Part shown: piece by piece, positions 39,608 to 51,348 of the stretch
Numbering within the stretch: the first letter of the stretch is position 1
Layout of the letters: the number at the start of each line of letters is the position of its first letter
Assembly (NCBI GenBank): GCA_004213025.1
Contig: SHBC01000001.1
Location: forward strand, 1-64,000
Direction: 5' to 3'
Origin: SAR116 cluster bacterium
Lineage (GTDB): Bacteria > Pseudomonadota > Alphaproteobacteria > Puniceispirillales > Puniceispirillaceae
DNA: 64,000 nt
Position numbers and translations under genes: made by a program
Notes under the pieces: model-generated
Database searches by the model: none
The model's input: only the letters and a program-made list of their open reading frames with translations
What the model was told of the DNA's origin: nothing

Positions 39608-39637
39608 AAAAACGCGCGCCGGTGAGGGCGCGCGTTT
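39608..39637 (-). terminator. Rho-independent terminator of pnp
   Basis: This is an 11-bp stem (39610-39620 with 39627-39637), six-base loop, and a minus-strand T run (A-run 39608-39612). It is 25 bases past the pnp stop; the plus strand has TTT after the stem, so it may also stop the fab operon transcript. Confidence 0.93.
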
Positions 39638-39661
39638 GCATGTTCGGGATGGTGAGGCGGT

Positions 39662-41770
39662 TTACGCCTCGGCAGCCTCGAGATCGTCACCGGTCTCCTG
39701 GTCGACACGCTTCATCGACAGCTTGACCTTGCCGCGATCATCAAAGCCGATGACCTTGACCTTGACCGTATCGCCTTCCTTGCAGATGTCGGTCGTCTTT
39801 TCGGTCCTTCCATCCTGCAGCTCGGAGATATGGACAAGACCGTCCTTGGCGCCGAGGAAATTGACGAAGGCGCCAAAATCAACGGTCTTCACGACGGTGC
39901 CGTTATAGATCACGCCAAGCTCGGGCTCGGCGACAATGTCCCTGATGCGGGCCACCGCGGCCTCGCCCGAGGCGCCGGTGACAGCCGCCACCTTGACGGT
40001 GCCGTCATCATCGATATCGATCTTGGCGCCGGTGGTCTCGCAGATCTCGCGGATGATCTTGCCACCCGGGCCGATGATGTCGCGGATCTTGTCGACCGGG
40101 ATGCTCATCGTGGTGATCTTCGGGGCGCTGTCCGCCAGACCGTCACGGGCCGAGGTCAGGGCCTTTGCCATCTCATCGAGGATATGGAGGCGTCCATCCT
40201 TGGCCTGGTCGAGCGCGATCTCCATGATTTCCGGTGTGATCGAGGTGATCTTGATGTCCATCTGAAGCGAGGTGATCCCGGCTTCCGATCCGGCCACCTT
40301 GAAGTCCATGTCGCCAAGATGATCCTCATCACCAAGGATGTCGGACAGGACAGCGTAATCATCGCCTTCCTTGATCAGACCCATGGCGATGCCAGCCACC
40401 GGACGGTCAACCGGCACACCAGCATCCATCAGCGCCAGCGAACCGCCACAGACCGAGGCCATCGAGGATGACCCGTTCGACTCGGTGATCTCGGAAACAA
40501 GCCGCACCGTATAGGGGAAGTCCTCCTTGCTTGGCAGCAATGGACGCAGGGCCCGCCAGGCAAGCTTGCCATGGCCGATCTCGCGACGACCGGGCGAGCC
40601 GACACGGCCAGCCTCACCGACCGAGTAGGGCGGGAAGTTGTAATGCAACATGAAGTTCGAGCGGCTTTCACCGACAAGCGCGTCGATGATCTGCTCGTCC
40701 TGGCCTGTACCAAGCGTCGCCACGACCATCGCCTGTGTCTCGCCGCGTGTGAACAGCGCCGAGCCGTGGGCGCGTGGCAGGAAGCCGGCCTCGGCAACAA
40801 TCTGCCTGACCGTCTTGGTGTCGCGGCCGTCGATACGCGATCCGGTCTTCAGGATCGAGCCACGGACGACATCGGCTTCCTTGCCCTTGATCAGGCTGCC
40901 GACGAGAACACCGTCATAGTCATCGCCAAGCTTTTCCTTGATCGCGGTCCGAACCTCGCCAAGCGCGGCCTGGCGCTCGGTCTTGTCGGCAATCTGATAG
41001 GCGGCCGTGAATTTCTTGTCGAACCCGTTAATGACCTTCTGGATTTCGGGTGCCTCGGCCGGCTCCTCGGGAAGCGCACGCGGCTCCTTGGCGCAATTCT
41101 CGGCAAGCTCGATAATCGCATCGAGGACAGGCTTCATCGCGTCATGGCCGAAATTCACCGCGCCGAGCATGACCTCCTCGGACAGTTCCTGCGCCTCGGA
41201 TTCGACCATCAGAACGCCTTCATGCGTGCCGGCAACGACGAGGTCGAGGTCGGTTTCCTCCATCTGCGCCACGGTCGGGTTGAGGACATAGGCGCCATCA
41301 ATCCAGCCGACACGCGCCGCCGCGATCGGGCCGAAGAACGGCACGCCGGACAGGCACAGCGCCGCCGAGGCGCCAACCATCGCGGCGATGTCGGGGTTGT
41401 TCTCCATGTCATGCGCCAGCACGGTACAGATCACCTGCGTCTCGCATTTGAAGGAGGACGGGAACAGCGGCCGGATCGGCCGGTCGATCAGGCGGCTGAC
41501 CAGCGTTTCATTCTCGGATGGCCGGCCCTCACGCTTGAAGAAACCGCCGGGGATCTTGCCGGCGGCAAAGGCCTTTTCCTGATAATTGACTGTCAGCGGG
41601 AAAAAATCCTGTCCCGGCCGCGGGCTGTGGGCAGCCACGGCGGTACAGAGGACGGTGGTCTCGCCGAGGCTGACCATGACCGCGCCATCGGCTTGACGGG
41701 CAACCTTGCCGGTTTCCAGAACAAGCGGGGTGCCGTTCCAGTCAAGCTCTTTGCGGAAAATCTTGAACAT
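39662..41770 (-). CDS. pnp: Polyribonucleotide nucleotidyltransferase (PNPase)
   Basis: This is a 702-residue phosphorolytic 3'-5' exoribonuclease, part of RNA turnover. Two RNase-PH-like halves are visible (the first with [30 protein letters not shown], the second with [16 protein letters not shown] and a central [18 protein letters not shown]), then KH domain ([14 protein letters not shown]) and S1 domain ([26 protein letters not shown]) at the C-terminus. It lies downstream of rpsO, as usual, with a terminator between. ATG 41770 is standard. Confidence 0.98.
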   Translation of the reverse strand: MFKIFRKELDWNGTPLVLETGKVARQADGAVMVSLGETTVLCTAVAAHSPRPGQDFFPLTVNYQEKAFAAGKIPGGFFKREGRPSENETLVSRLIDRPIRPLFPSSFKCETQVICTVLAHDMENNPDIAAMVGASAALCLSGVPFFGPIAAARVGWIDGAYVLNPTVAQMEETDLDLVVAGTHEGVLMVESEAQELSEEVMLGAVNFGHDAMKPVLDAIIELAENCAKEPRALPEEPAEAPEIQKVINGFDKKFTAAYQIADKTERQAALGEVRTAIKEKLGDDYDGVLVGSLIKGKEADVVRGSILKTGSRIDGRDTKTVRQIVAEAGFLPRAHGSALFTRGETQAMVVATLGTGQDEQIIDALVGESRSNFMLHYNFPPYSVGEAGRVGSPGRREIGHGKLAWRALRPLLPSKEDFPYTVRLVSEITESNGSSSMASVCGGSLALMDAGVPVDRPVAGIAMGLIKEGDDYAVLSDILGDEDHLGDMDFKVAGSEAGITSLQMDIKITSITPEIMEIALDQAKDGRLHILDEMAKALTSARDGLADSAPKITTMSIPVDKIRDIIGPGGKIIREICETTGAKIDIDDDGTVKVAAVTGASGEAAVARIRDIVAEPELGVIYNGTVVKTVDFGAFVNFLGAKDGLVHISELQDGRTEKTTDICKEGDTVKVKVIGFDDRGKVKLSMKRVDQETGDDLEAAEA

Positions 41771-42058
41771 CGTTGTGTATCTCTTTCATCATCACAATGC
41801 CGGGCCCGTTAGACGAACATGGCCGCCGCACTGACCTTTTCTGGCCGCGCGTCAGCAACAGGAAATCTGTCCGTGGATGTGCTTGGGGGGTGATGACCGC
41901 CGCTCGGTCCGCGGTGTCGGTCTATAGGGCCCCCACGCCATCATCTATGGGCCCCGGCGTTTTTTTCTGGTCTCCTGTTCGGCGATGTTGTGACACGCGT
42001 CAGGCCAAAAAGCAAACAAGAAATATCCACCATAATACCGGCCAAAATACCGGGCATG
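41771..42058. other. rpsO-pnp spacer; possible pnp leader
   Basis: There is no coding gene here. This would be the pnp promoter and leader on the minus strand, where pnp is often autoregulated through an RNA hairpin. A T7 run on the plus strand at 41960-41966 follows a weak 5-bp ACGCC/GGCGT pairing; it is not a convincing terminator. GGGCCC occurs twice (41927-41932 and 41949-41954) and could pair in the leader. Confidence 0.5.
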
Positions 42059-42090
42059 AAAAAGGCCCGGCTGCGCTGGCGGCCGGGCCT
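42059..42090 (-). terminator. Rho-independent terminator of rpsO
   Basis: Nine-bp stem AGGCCCGGC (42063-42071) with GCCGGGCCT (42082-42090), ten-base loop, and minus-strand T run (A-run 42059-42063), 37 bases past the rpsO stop. Confidence 0.92.
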
Positions 42091-42126
42091 GATTTCAGAC
42101 GGGTTTCCCCGAAGATGCGACAGGAA

Positions 42127-42396
42127 TTACCGGCGCAGTCCGAGACGGCCGATCAGTTCCTTGTAGGCGCCCTCATCGCCCTTCTTGATATAATCAAGAA
42201 GATTGCGGCGCTGGCCAACCATCGACAGCAGGCCCCGGCGCGACCCGAAATCCTTCTTATGCGTCTTCAGATGCTCGGTCAGGTTGACGATCCGTTCGGT
42301 CAGGATGGCAACCTGGACGGCAGCCGAGCCTGAATCTGTTTCCGACTTGCCGAATTCCTTGATGAGTTCGACCGTACGTTCACTTGTAATCGACAT
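42127..42396 (-). CDS. rpsO: 30S ribosomal protein S15
   Basis: This is an 89-residue primary binder of the central domain of 16S r[20 protein letters not shown], the conserved [16 protein letters not shown] and the end [12 protein letters not shown] define it. AGGAGG six bases before ATG 42396 fixes the start; a longer reading is not needed. It follows truB by about 40 bases in the nusA-infB operon. Confidence 0.98.
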   Translation of the reverse strand: MSITSERTVELIKEFGKSETDSGSAAVQVAILTERIVNLTEHLKTHKKDFGSRRGLLSMVGQRRNLLDYIKKGDEGAYKELIGRLGLRR

Positions 42397-42438
42397 CGAA
42401 ACCTCCTTTGGTTTCCCCGACGGCACCGGGCCGGCGGA

Positions 42439-43377
42439 TCAGAGATTGAAAACGCGAAGCGGCTGCAGCTGGCCGGCCTTTACCGTGACAAGCGCCACGG
42501 GATCATCGCCGGATAATGCCACCCCGGTTCCGGTACTTGCCACCGCCGCAAAACGCGCCGCGGCCGAAGGGCCAAGCGCCGGCAGTGTCTGACCGTGACG
42601 GAGTTTTGCCGCCTCGCCCGCCGATACGGGCAACGCCGGGATGTCGTCCAGCGCACTCGTAACGGGCTTCAAATGCTCGAGAGCGGCGGAACTATGCTCC
42701 AGCCCCTCCAAAAAAGCCAGCGAAATCGCGTCAGCCTCGGAAAAGGGGCCGACCGACAGCCGCCGCAAGTTGCTGACATGGCCGGCGCTGCCAAGCGCCA
42801 GCGCGATATCGCGTGCCAGTGAACGGATATAAGTGCCCTTGCCGCAGGCGACAAAGAAGGTGGCGCTGTCGTCCGCAACGTCGCAAAGCTCGAGCCGGTC
42901 GATCTCGACCGGGCGCGGGGCCAGTTCGGGAAGCGTGTCGAGCCCGTCCGCCACCGCCTTGCGGGCAATGTCATAGGCCCGCGCGCCATCGATCTTGATC
43001 GCCGAAAAAATTGGCGGCCGCTGTTCGATGCTGCCGGTAAAGCGCGGCAGCATCGCGGCAATCTCGTCACGGTTCGGCCTGACATCGGATGTCGCGACAG
43101 CGCTTCCCTCGCGGTCATCCGTTGTTGTCTGCACGCCAAAGCTGAGGGTGAAGCTGTAGGATTTCGCCCCCTGCATGGCGAAGGACACCGTTTTCGTTGC
43201 TTCGCCAAGTGCGATCGGCAGGATGCCTGTGGCCAGCGGGTCGAGCGTGCCGCCATGGCCGGCCTTCGCGGCGGAAAAGACACGGCGCACGACCCCGACG
43301 GCGCGGGATGAGCTCAGCCCTTCCGGCTTGTCGAGAATTACCCACCCATGAACAGGATTGCCCTTCCGCGACGCCAT
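42439..43377 (-). CDS. truB: tRNA pseudouridine-55 synthase TruB
   Basis: This is a 312-residue enzyme that makes pseudouridine 55 in the T-arm of tRNA. The catalytic aspartate is in HGGTLDPLATGILPIALGEATK; GWVILDKPEGLSS opens it and KGTYIRSLARDIA is the third conserved motif. It is 11 bases downstream of rbfA. Confidence 0.98.
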   Translation of the reverse strand: MASRKGNPVHGWVILDKPEGLSSSRAVGVVRRVFSAAKAGHGGTLDPLATGILPIALGEATKTVSFAMQGAKSYSFTLSFGVQTTTDDREGSAVATSDVRPNRDEIAAMLPRFTGSIEQRPPIFSAIKIDGARAYDIARKAVADGLDTLPELAPRPVEIDRLELCDVADDSATFFVACGKGTYIRSLARDIALALGSAGHVSNLRRLSVGPFSEADAISLAFLEGLEHSSAALEHLKPVTSALDDIPALPVSAGEAAKLRHGQTLPALGPSAAARFAAVASTGTGVALSGDDPVALVTVKAGQLQPLRVFNL

Positions 43378-43388
43378 GGGTTCCGGTC

Positions 43389-43775
43389 TCAGTCGTCGCT
43401 TCGGATGCTGTTGAAAACGACGTTCAGCCGTGCCGCATTCTCGAAACTGTCATCAAGCAGGAATTTCAGTCGCGGCACCCGGCGAAGATGCACTCGCCCG
43501 GCCACCTCGCGCTGCAGCACCGGCGCCAGCCTGTTCAGCGCCGGCAGCACCGTATCGCTCCGCTCGCCGCCAAGCGGCATCGTGTAGACACGGGCGTTCG
43601 ACAGATCGGGGCTGACGGAAATCTCGGAGATGGTGATCGGCACGCCATCAAGGTCCGGATCGAAAAACGTGTCGCGGGTCAGAATGTCCGACAGCGCATG
43701 GCGCAGCATCTCACCAACACGGAGCTGGCGCTGCGATGGCATATTGGCGGCGACCCGCTTCGATTTTCCAGCCAT
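43389..43775 (-). CDS. rbfA: Ribosome-binding factor A
   Basis: This is a 128-residue KH-type protein that helps mature the 30S subunit and cold growth. Motifs include RQLRVGEMLRHALSDIL and ITISEISVSPDLSNARVY, with RVPRLKFLLDDSFENAARL as the typical end. It lies 30 bases downstream of infB and 11 before truB. Confidence 0.97.
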   Translation of the reverse strand: MAGKSKRVAANMPSQRQLRVGEMLRHALSDILTRDTFFDPDLDGVPITISEISVSPDLSNARVYTMPLGGERSDTVLPALNRLAPVLQREVAGRVHLRRVPRLKFLLDDSFENAARLNVVFNSIRSDD

Positions 43776-43805
43776 AATGTCCTCGTTGTCGCGGACAGCG
43801 ACAGA

Positions 43806-46373
43806 TCAGTCGAGCGTACGGGCCACTTCGCGAAGCTCGAAACATTCGATCATGTCGCCTTCCTGGATGTCCGAGTAATTCTCGAAACCCATGCCACATT
43901 CATAGCCCTCGCGGACTTCCTTGACCTCGTCCTTGAAGCGCCGCAGCGTTTTCAGCGAGCCTTCATGGATCACGACATTGTCGCGAAGCAGGCGCACCTT
44001 GCAGCCCCGCTTGATGATGCCTTCGGTCACCATGCAGCCGGCAACCTTGCCGATCTTGGACACGCCGAACACCTGGCGAATTTCGGCATAGCCGATGAAG
44101 TCTTCCTGCGTGTCAGGGCTGAGAAGACCGCCCATCGCCGACTTCACCTCGTCGATCAGCTCATAGATGATCGAATGATAGCGGATCTCGACCCCGTCAC
44201 GCTTGGCAAGGTCGCGCGCCTGCGGAATGGCACGGACATTGAAGGCAATGACAATGGCATTCGACGCCGCCGACAATGAAATGTCGGATTCGCTGATCGC
44301 GCCGACACCAGCGGACAGGATGCGCACCTTCACCTGGTCGGTGCCAAGCTTTTCCAGCGCCACACGAATGGCTTCCAGCGAGCCGTGAACATCGGTCTTG
44401 ATGACGACCGGCAGCTCCTCGGCCTCACCGGCGGCAATCGCCGACAGCATCTGTTCGACCGACCCGCGCGCGCCGCGGGCGGCCTCGCGGTCCTTCATCT
44501 GGCGTGTGCGATATTCGGCAATCTCGCGGGCCCGCGCCTCGGACTCGACAACAACACAATTATCACCTGCCATCGGCGTGCCGTTCAGGCCGAGGATCTC
44601 GACAGGCTGGCCGGGACCGGCGGATTCCAGATTCTTGCCACGGTCATCCAGCAGCGCCCGGACACGGCCACTCTCGGCACCGACTACAAAGATATCACCA
44701 AGCTTCAGCGTTCCCTTCTGGACCAGCAGCGTGGCTACAGACCCGCGGCCACGCTCGACCTTCGCCTCGACGACGACGCCGCTGGCGGCACGAGCCGGGT
44801 TGGCGGTGAGCTCCAGCAGCTCGGACTGAAGCATGATGGCTTCCTCAAGCTTGTCGAGGCCCTGGCCAGTGACAGCCGACACATCGACACACAGCACGTC
44901 ACCACCAAATTCCTCGGTGATGATTTCATGCTGCAGGAGATCGTTGCGGACGCGCTTTGGATCGGCCTCGGGCTTGTCGCATTTGTTCACCGCGACAATC
45001 ACCGGACAGCCGGCAGCCTTGGCGTGGTTGATCGCCTCAACGGTCTGCTGCATCACAGAATCATCGGCCGCAACAACCAGAATCACGATATCTGTGATGT
45101 TCGCCCCGCGTGAGCGCATCTCGGTGAAGGCCTCGTGGCCGGGTGTGTCGATAAAGGTGATGGCGTTGCCGGCCGGCGTTTTGATCTGATAGGCACCGAT
45201 ATGCTGGGTAATCCCGCCCGATTCACCAGCCGCGACATCGGTCTGCCGGATGGCGTCGAGAAGGCTTGTCTTGCCGTGGTCGACATGGCCCATCACGGTG
45301 ACGATTGGTGGGCGCGGCTGCAGGCTGTCATCGTCATCCTCGGCGCCCTCAAGCCCGATTTCGACGTCGGATTCGGATACACGCTGCGCACGGTGACCGA
45401 ATTCCTGGGCAACAAGCTCGGCTGTCTCGCCATCAATCGTCTGCGCGGCCGTCGCCATGACGCCAAGCTTCATCAGCTCCTTGACCACATCGGCGGTCCG
45501 CTCGGCCATCCGGTTGGCGAACTCCGCCACCGAAATGCTGTCCGGGATCACGACATCACGAACCTGCTTGACCTGCGGCTGCTCATCACGCATCCGCGCC
45601 TTTTCACGCTGGCGGCGGACCGAGGCGAGCGAGCGCTGGCGGCGCTGTTCATCCCCCGACAGGGCCTGCGTGATCGTCATCTTGCCGGACTGCCGGCGAC
45701 CGGCGCCATCGCGGCGCGGCGCGGCTGGCCGGCGCGAGGGGATTTCCTCGACATGACGGCGGCGGCGGCTGGGGGCGTCGGTTGTCGACGGCCCGGAGGG
45801 AGACGGCGCGGCGGCCGGCGCGGCGACATTCGCAGCGGCGGCGCGGCGGGCATTGGCCTCGGAATGTTTGCGCGCCTCTTCATCGCGGCGGCGTTCTTCC
45901 TCGGCTTCGATTTCCTTCAGTTCCGCCAGTTCGGCAGCGCGGCGCGCCTCGGCCGGATCGAGCGGCTCGGCCGGCACTTCGGGTTGTGCCTCGGCCACCG
46001 GCGCGGCCGGCGCGGCCACATCCATGCCTTCAGCCGGCGCATCTTCACCAGGCGCGGCCTCGGGCTTCTTCATGCCTTCCTGCAGCGCGCGAACACGGGC
46101 GGCGCGTTCCTGCGCGGTCAGACGATCTTCGGTATCGACGGGCTCTGGCGGTGCGGCCTGCGGTGACGGCGTCGCGGCGACAGGTTCAGCCTTTGGCGTG
46201 GTGGCCCGATGCGGTGCGGCAGGCGCGCGCTTGCGGCGCACCTCAACCTGGACGGTGCGACGTCCGGCGCCACCAGTATTGGCACGCAACGTTCCCGCCT
46301 CGATTCCGCCAAGGGTCAGCTTGCCACCACCGGACAGGCTGAGCTTCTTGGATTTTCCGCTATCGTCGCTCAT
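43806..46373 (-). CDS. infB: Translation initiation factor IF-2
   Basis: This is an 855-residue GTPase that brings fMet-tRNA to the 30S subunit. The N-terminal 330 residues are a variable Ala/Arg/Glu/Pro-rich part ([21 protein letters not shown]). The GTP domain begins with [19 protein letters not shown], then DTPGHEAF and NKCDKPEA. The C-terminal fMet-binding domain ends [13 protein letters not shown]. It is preceded by rnpM (ylxR) and nusA. Confidence 0.98.
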   Translation of the reverse strand: MSDDSGKSKKLSLSGGGKLTLGGIEAGTLRANTGGAGRRTVQVEVRRKRAPAAPHRATTPKAEPVAATPSPQAAPPEPVDTEDRLTAQERAARVRALQEGMKKPEAAPGEDAPAEGMDVAAPAAPVAEAQPEVPAEPLDPAEARRAAELAELKEIEAEEERRRDEEARKHSEANARRAAAANVAAPAAAPSPSGPSTTDAPSRRRRHVEEIPSRRPAAPRRDGAGRRQSGKMTITQALSGDEQRRQRSLASVRRQREKARMRDEQPQVKQVRDVVIPDSISVAEFANRMAERTADVVKELMKLGVMATAAQTIDGETAELVAQEFGHRAQRVSESDVEIGLEGAEDDDDSLQPRPPIVTVMGHVDHGKTSLLDAIRQTDVAAGESGGITQHIGAYQIKTPAGNAITFIDTPGHEAFTEMRSRGANITDIVILVVAADDSVMQQTVEAINHAKAAGCPVIVAVNKCDKPEADPKRVRNDLLQHEIITEEFGGDVLCVDVSAVTGQGLDKLEEAIMLQSELLELTANPARAASGVVVEAKVERGRGSVATLLVQKGTLKLGDIFVVGAESGRVRALLDDRGKNLESAGPGQPVEILGLNGTPMAGDNCVVVESEARAREIAEYRTRQMKDREAARGARGSVEQMLSAIAAGEAEELPVVIKTDVHGSLEAIRVALEKLGTDQVKVRILSAGVGAISESDISLSAASNAIVIAFNVRAIPQARDLAKRDGVEIRYHSIIYELIDEVKSAMGGLLSPDTQEDFIGYAEIRQVFGVSKIGKVAGCMVTEGIIKRGCKVRLLRDNVVIHEGSLKTLRRFKDEVKEVREGYECGMGFENYSDIQEGDMIECFELREVARTLD

Positions 46374-46459
46374 TTACGAACCCTTTCCTGACGATCGACA
46401 TACACCGCAATGCGAGTCGCATGTCCCATCGCCCATGTGCGCAAGGTGATACACCGGTA

Positions 46460-47041
46460 TCACCGTGCCTGACAAGCCGAAGACACAGAAAAGACCTCCA
46501 TGCGCGTCAGCTCGAGGCGGAGTGTCTCCGCCAATTTTGGTGCCCTCCCGGCACGAATGCCGACAAAGGCAAGACTGTCCCGGCCGAAGATCCGACCAAG
46601 TTCCTCGGCCTCAAGGCTCTGGCTTGTCCAATCGACGGCCAGTCGTGAAGACAGACGCCGCATTTCCCGTTCCGATGCATCCGGCGCGGCAAGCAGGCCG
46701 GCAAAGCCGGCGGCCTCGGCAGCCAGTTTTCCCGCACCACCGACAAGGCAGCCGGCGCGGCGCGCCATGCCGGCGGTGGCAATGGCCCGCGCCCGCAGCA
46801 TCTCGGCAATCTGCGTGATGTCGCGTTCGGCATCCTGAAACCCGGCACCAATCCGACGGTTCAGCAGTTTCCTGTCATCGGCACGACGAAGGCTGTCGGC
46901 GCTCAGCTCGATCCAGGCACCGCGGCCAGGCAGCTTTTCCGCCAGATCGACGACAGCATGACCTTCGGGACCGGCAACGAACCGGATCAGCCGGTCACGT
47001 GGCAGGCTCTTGCCGGACAGGATGCAGGTGCGCTCGGCCAT
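46460..47041 (-). CDS. rnpM: RNA-binding protein YlxR/RnpM with L7Ae-like domain
   Basis: This is a 193-residue protein with two parts. The first 90 residues are the YlxR/DUF448 fold: ERTCILSGKSLPRDRLIRFV and LPGRGAWIELSADSLRRA. The second part (about 95-190) resembles an L7Ae/Gadd45-type RNA-binding domain (ARRAGCLVGGAGKLAAEAAG), as is common in alphaproteobacteria. The first domain is an RNase P modulator in Firmicutes. It lies between nusA and infB, 21 bases from nusA. Confidence 0.92.
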   Translation of the reverse strand: MAERTCILSGKSLPRDRLIRFVAGPEGHAVVDLAEKLPGRGAWIELSADSLRRADDRKLLNRRIGAGFQDAERDITQIAEMLRARAIATAGMARRAGCLVGGAGKLAAEAAGFAGLLAAPDASEREMRRLSSRLAVDWTSQSLEAEELGRIFGRDSLAFVGIRAGRAPKLAETLRLELTRMEVFSVSSACQAR

Positions 47042-47062
47042 GCGTTCCTCCGGACCATGGTG

Positions 47063-48646
47063 CTAGCTTGCCGCCGGCGCGTCGCCGGTATCGGCGTCGG
47101 CCTCGGCGTCGCCAGCCGGCATTTCGGCCGCCTCGGACTCTTCGTCATCGAACCAGTGGGCGCGGGCCGCCATGATGATGTCACCTGCCTCGGTGTCATC
47201 CTCCAGCCCGTGCTCTGACAGCATTCCGACAAGTTCGTCACTGTCGAGATCGGCAAGGTCGTCAAGCGTAACCACACCGTTCTCGGCAAGCTTCAGCATC
47301 ATGCCAAGGCTGATATATTCGAAATTGCGAAGGTCTTCGGACACCTTCAGCGTATCGAGAGCCTCATTGATGCGCTGCGATTCACGCTCGACAAACTCAA
47401 CGGCGCGGGCCTGCAGTTCCTCGGCAATCGACTCATCAAAACCCTGAATCGTCGACAGCTCCCCAATCGGGGTCTCGGCGATCTCCTCGGGAAGAACAAA
47501 GCCCTCGGCGACAAGAAGATGGGCGATGACGTCATCGATGTTCAGTGCCTCGATGAATCGCGCCGAGCGGGTGCGGAACTCCTCCTGCCGGCGCTCCGAT
47601 TCCTCGGCTTCGGTCAGGATGTCGATATACCAGCCGGACAGCTGCGAGGCGAGGCGGACATTCTGCCCGCGCCGGCCAATGGCAAGGCTGAGCTGATCAT
47701 CCGGAACGACCACCTCCATGCGGCTTGCCACCTCATCCATCACCACCTTGGCCACCTCGGCAGGTGCCAGCGCATTGACGACAAACGAGGCCGGGTCCTC
47801 GGTATAGGGAATGATCTCGACCTTCTCGCCCTGCAATTCACCGACCACGGCCTGAACCCGGCTTCCGCGCATGCCGACACAGGCACCGACCGGATCGATT
47901 CCGGGGTCTTTCGACAGCACGGCGATCTTGGCGCGGCTTCCGGCCTCACGGGCAACGCCCTTGATCTCGATGATGCCGTCATAGATTTCCGGCACTTCCT
48001 GGGTGAACAGCTTGGCCATGAATTCATTGCAGGCGCGCGACAGGAAAATCTGCGGGCCGCGCGGCTCTTCACGAACATCGATGATATAGGCACGAACGCG
48101 GTCGCCCTGACGCAGATTCTCGCGCGGGATCATCTCCTCGCGGCGGATCACCGCCTCGGCGCGGCCAAGATCGACGGTGATCGAATAGCTCTCGGCGCGC
48201 TTCACCGTGCCGACAACAATCTCGCCAACCCGGTCCTTATATTCCTCATACTGGCGCGCCCGCTCGGCATCGCGGACCTTCTGCGAGATCACCTGCTTTG
48301 CCGTCTGCGCGGCGATCCTGCCAAACTCGATGGGCGGCAGGGACTGGCGCCAGAATTCGCCAACCGCCAGCGGCGGTGTCTGCTTGGTGCCTTCCTCGAT
48401 GCTCATCTGCGTGGCATCATCCTCGACTTCCTCGACAACCTCGATCCAGCGTTCGAGGGTGATGGCGCCGCTCTTCCGGTCGATCATCGCACGAATGTCG
48501 CGGTCCAGCCCGTATTTGGCACGGCCCGCCTTCTGGATGGCCTCTTCCATGGCCACCATGACCTCTTCGCGATCAATCGATTTCTCGCGGGCCACCACAT
48601 CGGCGACCTGGATAAGCTCAAGCCCTGGAATCGATGATGTATCCAT
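47063..48646 (-). CDS. nusA: Transcription termination/antitermination factor NusA
   Basis: This is a 527-residue RNA polymerase-binding factor. The N-terminal domain (residues 1-130) is followed by S1 (VGEIVVGTVKRAE) and two KH domains (VGACVGMRGSRVQAVVGEL and AIGRRGQNVRLASQLSGW), and then acidic C-terminal repeats of the alphaproteobacterial kind (VAEGFVLPEEIAETPIGELS, then DDLADLDSDEL). ATG 48646 is used, with AGGTAGAG upstream. It follows rimP by 49 bases. Confidence 0.98.
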   Translation of the reverse strand: MDTSSIPGLELIQVADVVAREKSIDREEVMVAMEEAIQKAGRAKYGLDRDIRAMIDRKSGAITLERWIEVVEEVEDDATQMSIEEGTKQTPPLAVGEFWRQSLPPIEFGRIAAQTAKQVISQKVRDAERARQYEEYKDRVGEIVVGTVKRAESYSITVDLGRAEAVIRREEMIPRENLRQGDRVRAYIIDVREEPRGPQIFLSRACNEFMAKLFTQEVPEIYDGIIEIKGVAREAGSRAKIAVLSKDPGIDPVGACVGMRGSRVQAVVGELQGEKVEIIPYTEDPASFVVNALAPAEVAKVVMDEVASRMEVVVPDDQLSLAIGRRGQNVRLASQLSGWYIDILTEAEESERRQEEFRTRSARFIEALNIDDVIAHLLVAEGFVLPEEIAETPIGELSTIQGFDESIAEELQARAVEFVERESQRINEALDTLKVSEDLRNFEYISLGMMLKLAENGVVTLDDLADLDSDELVGMLSEHGLEDDTEAGDIIMAARAHWFDDEESEAAEMPAGDAEADADTGDAPAAS

Positions 48647-48695
48647 TTTCTCTACCTGCTCAGTTGCGTCCTTCAGGACGTCCAGATGGTGCCGT

Positions 48696-49187
48696 TCAGG
48701 ACCTTGCGGTCGCCTCACGGTCCAGAATTTCAGTTGGATCGATTCGCGCCGAATCAATCTCCTCAAAGGCAAAGGCGAATTTGCCAAAGGTGGTTTCGAG
48801 AACGATCTTCCCATCCTCGTCGAGACCACCAAGACGCCCGTTGAACCGCTTGCGCCCGTCAAGCATGAAGCGGAGCGTGAGTTTCGCCAGTTCACCGTCA
48901 AAACGCTCATAATCCTCGATGCGGGTCAGCGGGCGGTCGATCCCCGGTGAGCTGACCTCGAGCGTATAGGCGCTGGAGATCGGGTCATCGACATCCAGCA
49001 GCGCTGCGATATGCCGGCTCAGCTGCTCGCAATCCTCAACCGTCATGTCGCGGTCTTGCTTCGGTTCCGCCATGATCTGAAGCTTGCTGCGGCCGGTTTT
49101 CACGCCGGAATACTGCACCCTGACGAGATGGAAGCCAAGATCTTCCACCGCATCTTCAATGATCTGACTGACCCGTGATTCGACCAC
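48696..49187 (-). CDS. rimP: Ribosome maturation factor RimP
   Basis: This is a 163-residue protein needed for 30S assembly. The N-terminal alpha/beta part has VEDLGFHLVRVQYSG and the family YTLEVSSPGIDRPLT; an SH3-like C-terminal part follows. The start is GTG 49187 with GGAAAG seven bases upstream. It is the first gene of rimP-nusA-rnpM-infB-rbfA-truB-rpsO; its promoter lies in the 100 bases before the trmB terminator. Confidence 0.95.
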   Translation of the reverse strand: MVESRVSQIIEDAVEDLGFHLVRVQYSGVKTGRSKLQIMAEPKQDRDMTVEDCEQLSRHIAALLDVDDPISSAYTLEVSSPGIDRPLTRIEDYERFDGELAKLTLRFMLDGRKRFNGRLGGLDEDGKIVLETTFGKFAFAFEEIDSARIDPTEILDREATARS

Positions 49188-49239
49188 GTTGCAATCTTTC
49201 CGTTTCCGCCCGCCAGACCGCCATCCGGCGGGGTCGCCG

Positions 49240-49286
49240 GTGACTGGTCTTCAGGCAATAAGTCTTCAGACAATAAACCAGACAAT
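49240..49286. repeat. Imperfect GTCTTCAGRCAATAA tandem repeat
   Basis: Two good and one partial copy of a GTCTTCAG(A/G)CAATAA unit of about 15 bp (about 49244-49286) lie between rimP and trmB, just downstream of the trmB terminator. Confidence 0.75.
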
Positions 49287-49309
49287 AAAAAAGTGGGCCA
49301 GCGGCCCAC
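49287..49309 (-). terminator. Rho-independent terminator after trmB
   Basis: Seven-bp stem GTGGGCC/GGCCCAC (49293-49299 and 49303-49309), three-base loop, then six T on the minus strand (A-run 49287-49292). It closes the tsaB-to-trmB series. Confidence 0.9.
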
Positions 49310-49398
49310 CATCTGAAGCGACAGTATATTGTTGCTCTGTATATAGTCGGTTGCTGACAGCAAGGCAAGGGATAAGCAGTCTGCACCGGAACGCAGCC

Positions 49399-50115
49399 TC
49401 AGCCGCATCGACGTTCAAACAAAAACCAGTTCGGAGTGCGGGCTTCACGTTCCGCCTTCTTCATGTATCGCGTCGGCACCAATGCCTGTGGGCGGGTGCG
49501 CCAGTCAACCGGGCGACGCGCGGTCCAGCGGAAATCGGGGTGCGAACAGGCCGCCTGGAGAAGCCATGACTTTGCCACCGGATGATCACTTGCCAGGACA
49601 AGACTGCCTTCCGGTCTGAGCAGCCGCGCCAGCTCATCCAGTACCGCCGGCGCAAGGATCCGCCGCGCCGCATGGCGACGCTTTGGCCAGGGGTCGGGGA
49701 ACAGCACATAGGCACCGGCAAGACAGGCATCCGGCATGCCGCCGAGGATCAGACGAACATCATCATCCCAGATGCGGATATTGGACAGCCCACGATCCTC
49801 AATGTGACGAAGCAGGCTGGCAACGCCATTGATAAAGGGCTCGGCACCGATGAAACCGGCATCAGGACGGGCCGCCGCGACAGCCGCCAGATTCTCGCCG
49901 CCACCAAAGCCGATTTCAAGAAAGATGTCGTCAGGCTGACGATCGAACTGCGCGACAGGCGTCTTTGCCGGGTCGTAGCGCAGCAGCGGGAGTTGCCCGT
50001 CAAGCAACGCCTGCATGGTGGAGCGAAGCTTTCGCCCCTTACGGCGCCCGTAGAAATGGAGGCCCTGAAATTCACGTCCCTCGAAATCGGAACTGTCACC
50101 GTCGGGTTTTGTCAT
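49399..50115 (-). CDS. trmB: tRNA (guanine-N7)-methyltransferase TrmB
   Basis: This is a 238-residue SAM-dependent enzyme that makes m7G46 in tRNA. SAM motif FLEIGFGGGENL, the conserved IGAEPFINGVASLL, the diagnostic YVLFPDPWPKRRHAARR and LVPTRYMKKAEREAR identify it. It lies about 30 bases downstream of metK. Confidence 0.97.
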   Translation of the reverse strand: MTKPDGDSSDFEGREFQGLHFYGRRKGRKLRSTMQALLDGQLPLLRYDPAKTPVAQFDRQPDDIFLEIGFGGGENLAAVAAARPDAGFIGAEPFINGVASLLRHIEDRGLSNIRIWDDDVRLILGGMPDACLAGAYVLFPDPWPKRRHAARRILAPAVLDELARLLRPEGSLVLASDHPVAKSWLLQAACSHPDFRWTARRPVDWRTRPQALVPTRYMKKAEREARTPNWFLFERRCG

Positions 50116-50144
50116 CGCATCGGTGCCAGGGATATAGCCCGCAA

Positions 50145-51320
<1,176 letters not shown>

Positions 51321-51348
51321 ATCTATCTCCAGATTTCAAATCTCTGCT

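Noticed and set aside
40571..41812. 413-codon plus-strand open frame opposite pnp
   Set aside because: It is antisense to the conserved PNPase and lacks any family motif.
41927..41970. Possible plus-strand terminator or small RNA end (T7 run after GGCGT)
   Set aside because: The only stems available are 5-6 bp with a long loop, and no plus-strand gene or promoter precedes it; the spacer is better read as the minus-strand pnp leader.
51321..51348. SAM riboswitch upstream of metK
   Set aside because: Only 28 bases separate lnt and metK, with just a ribosome site visible; there is no space for a known SAM riboswitch.
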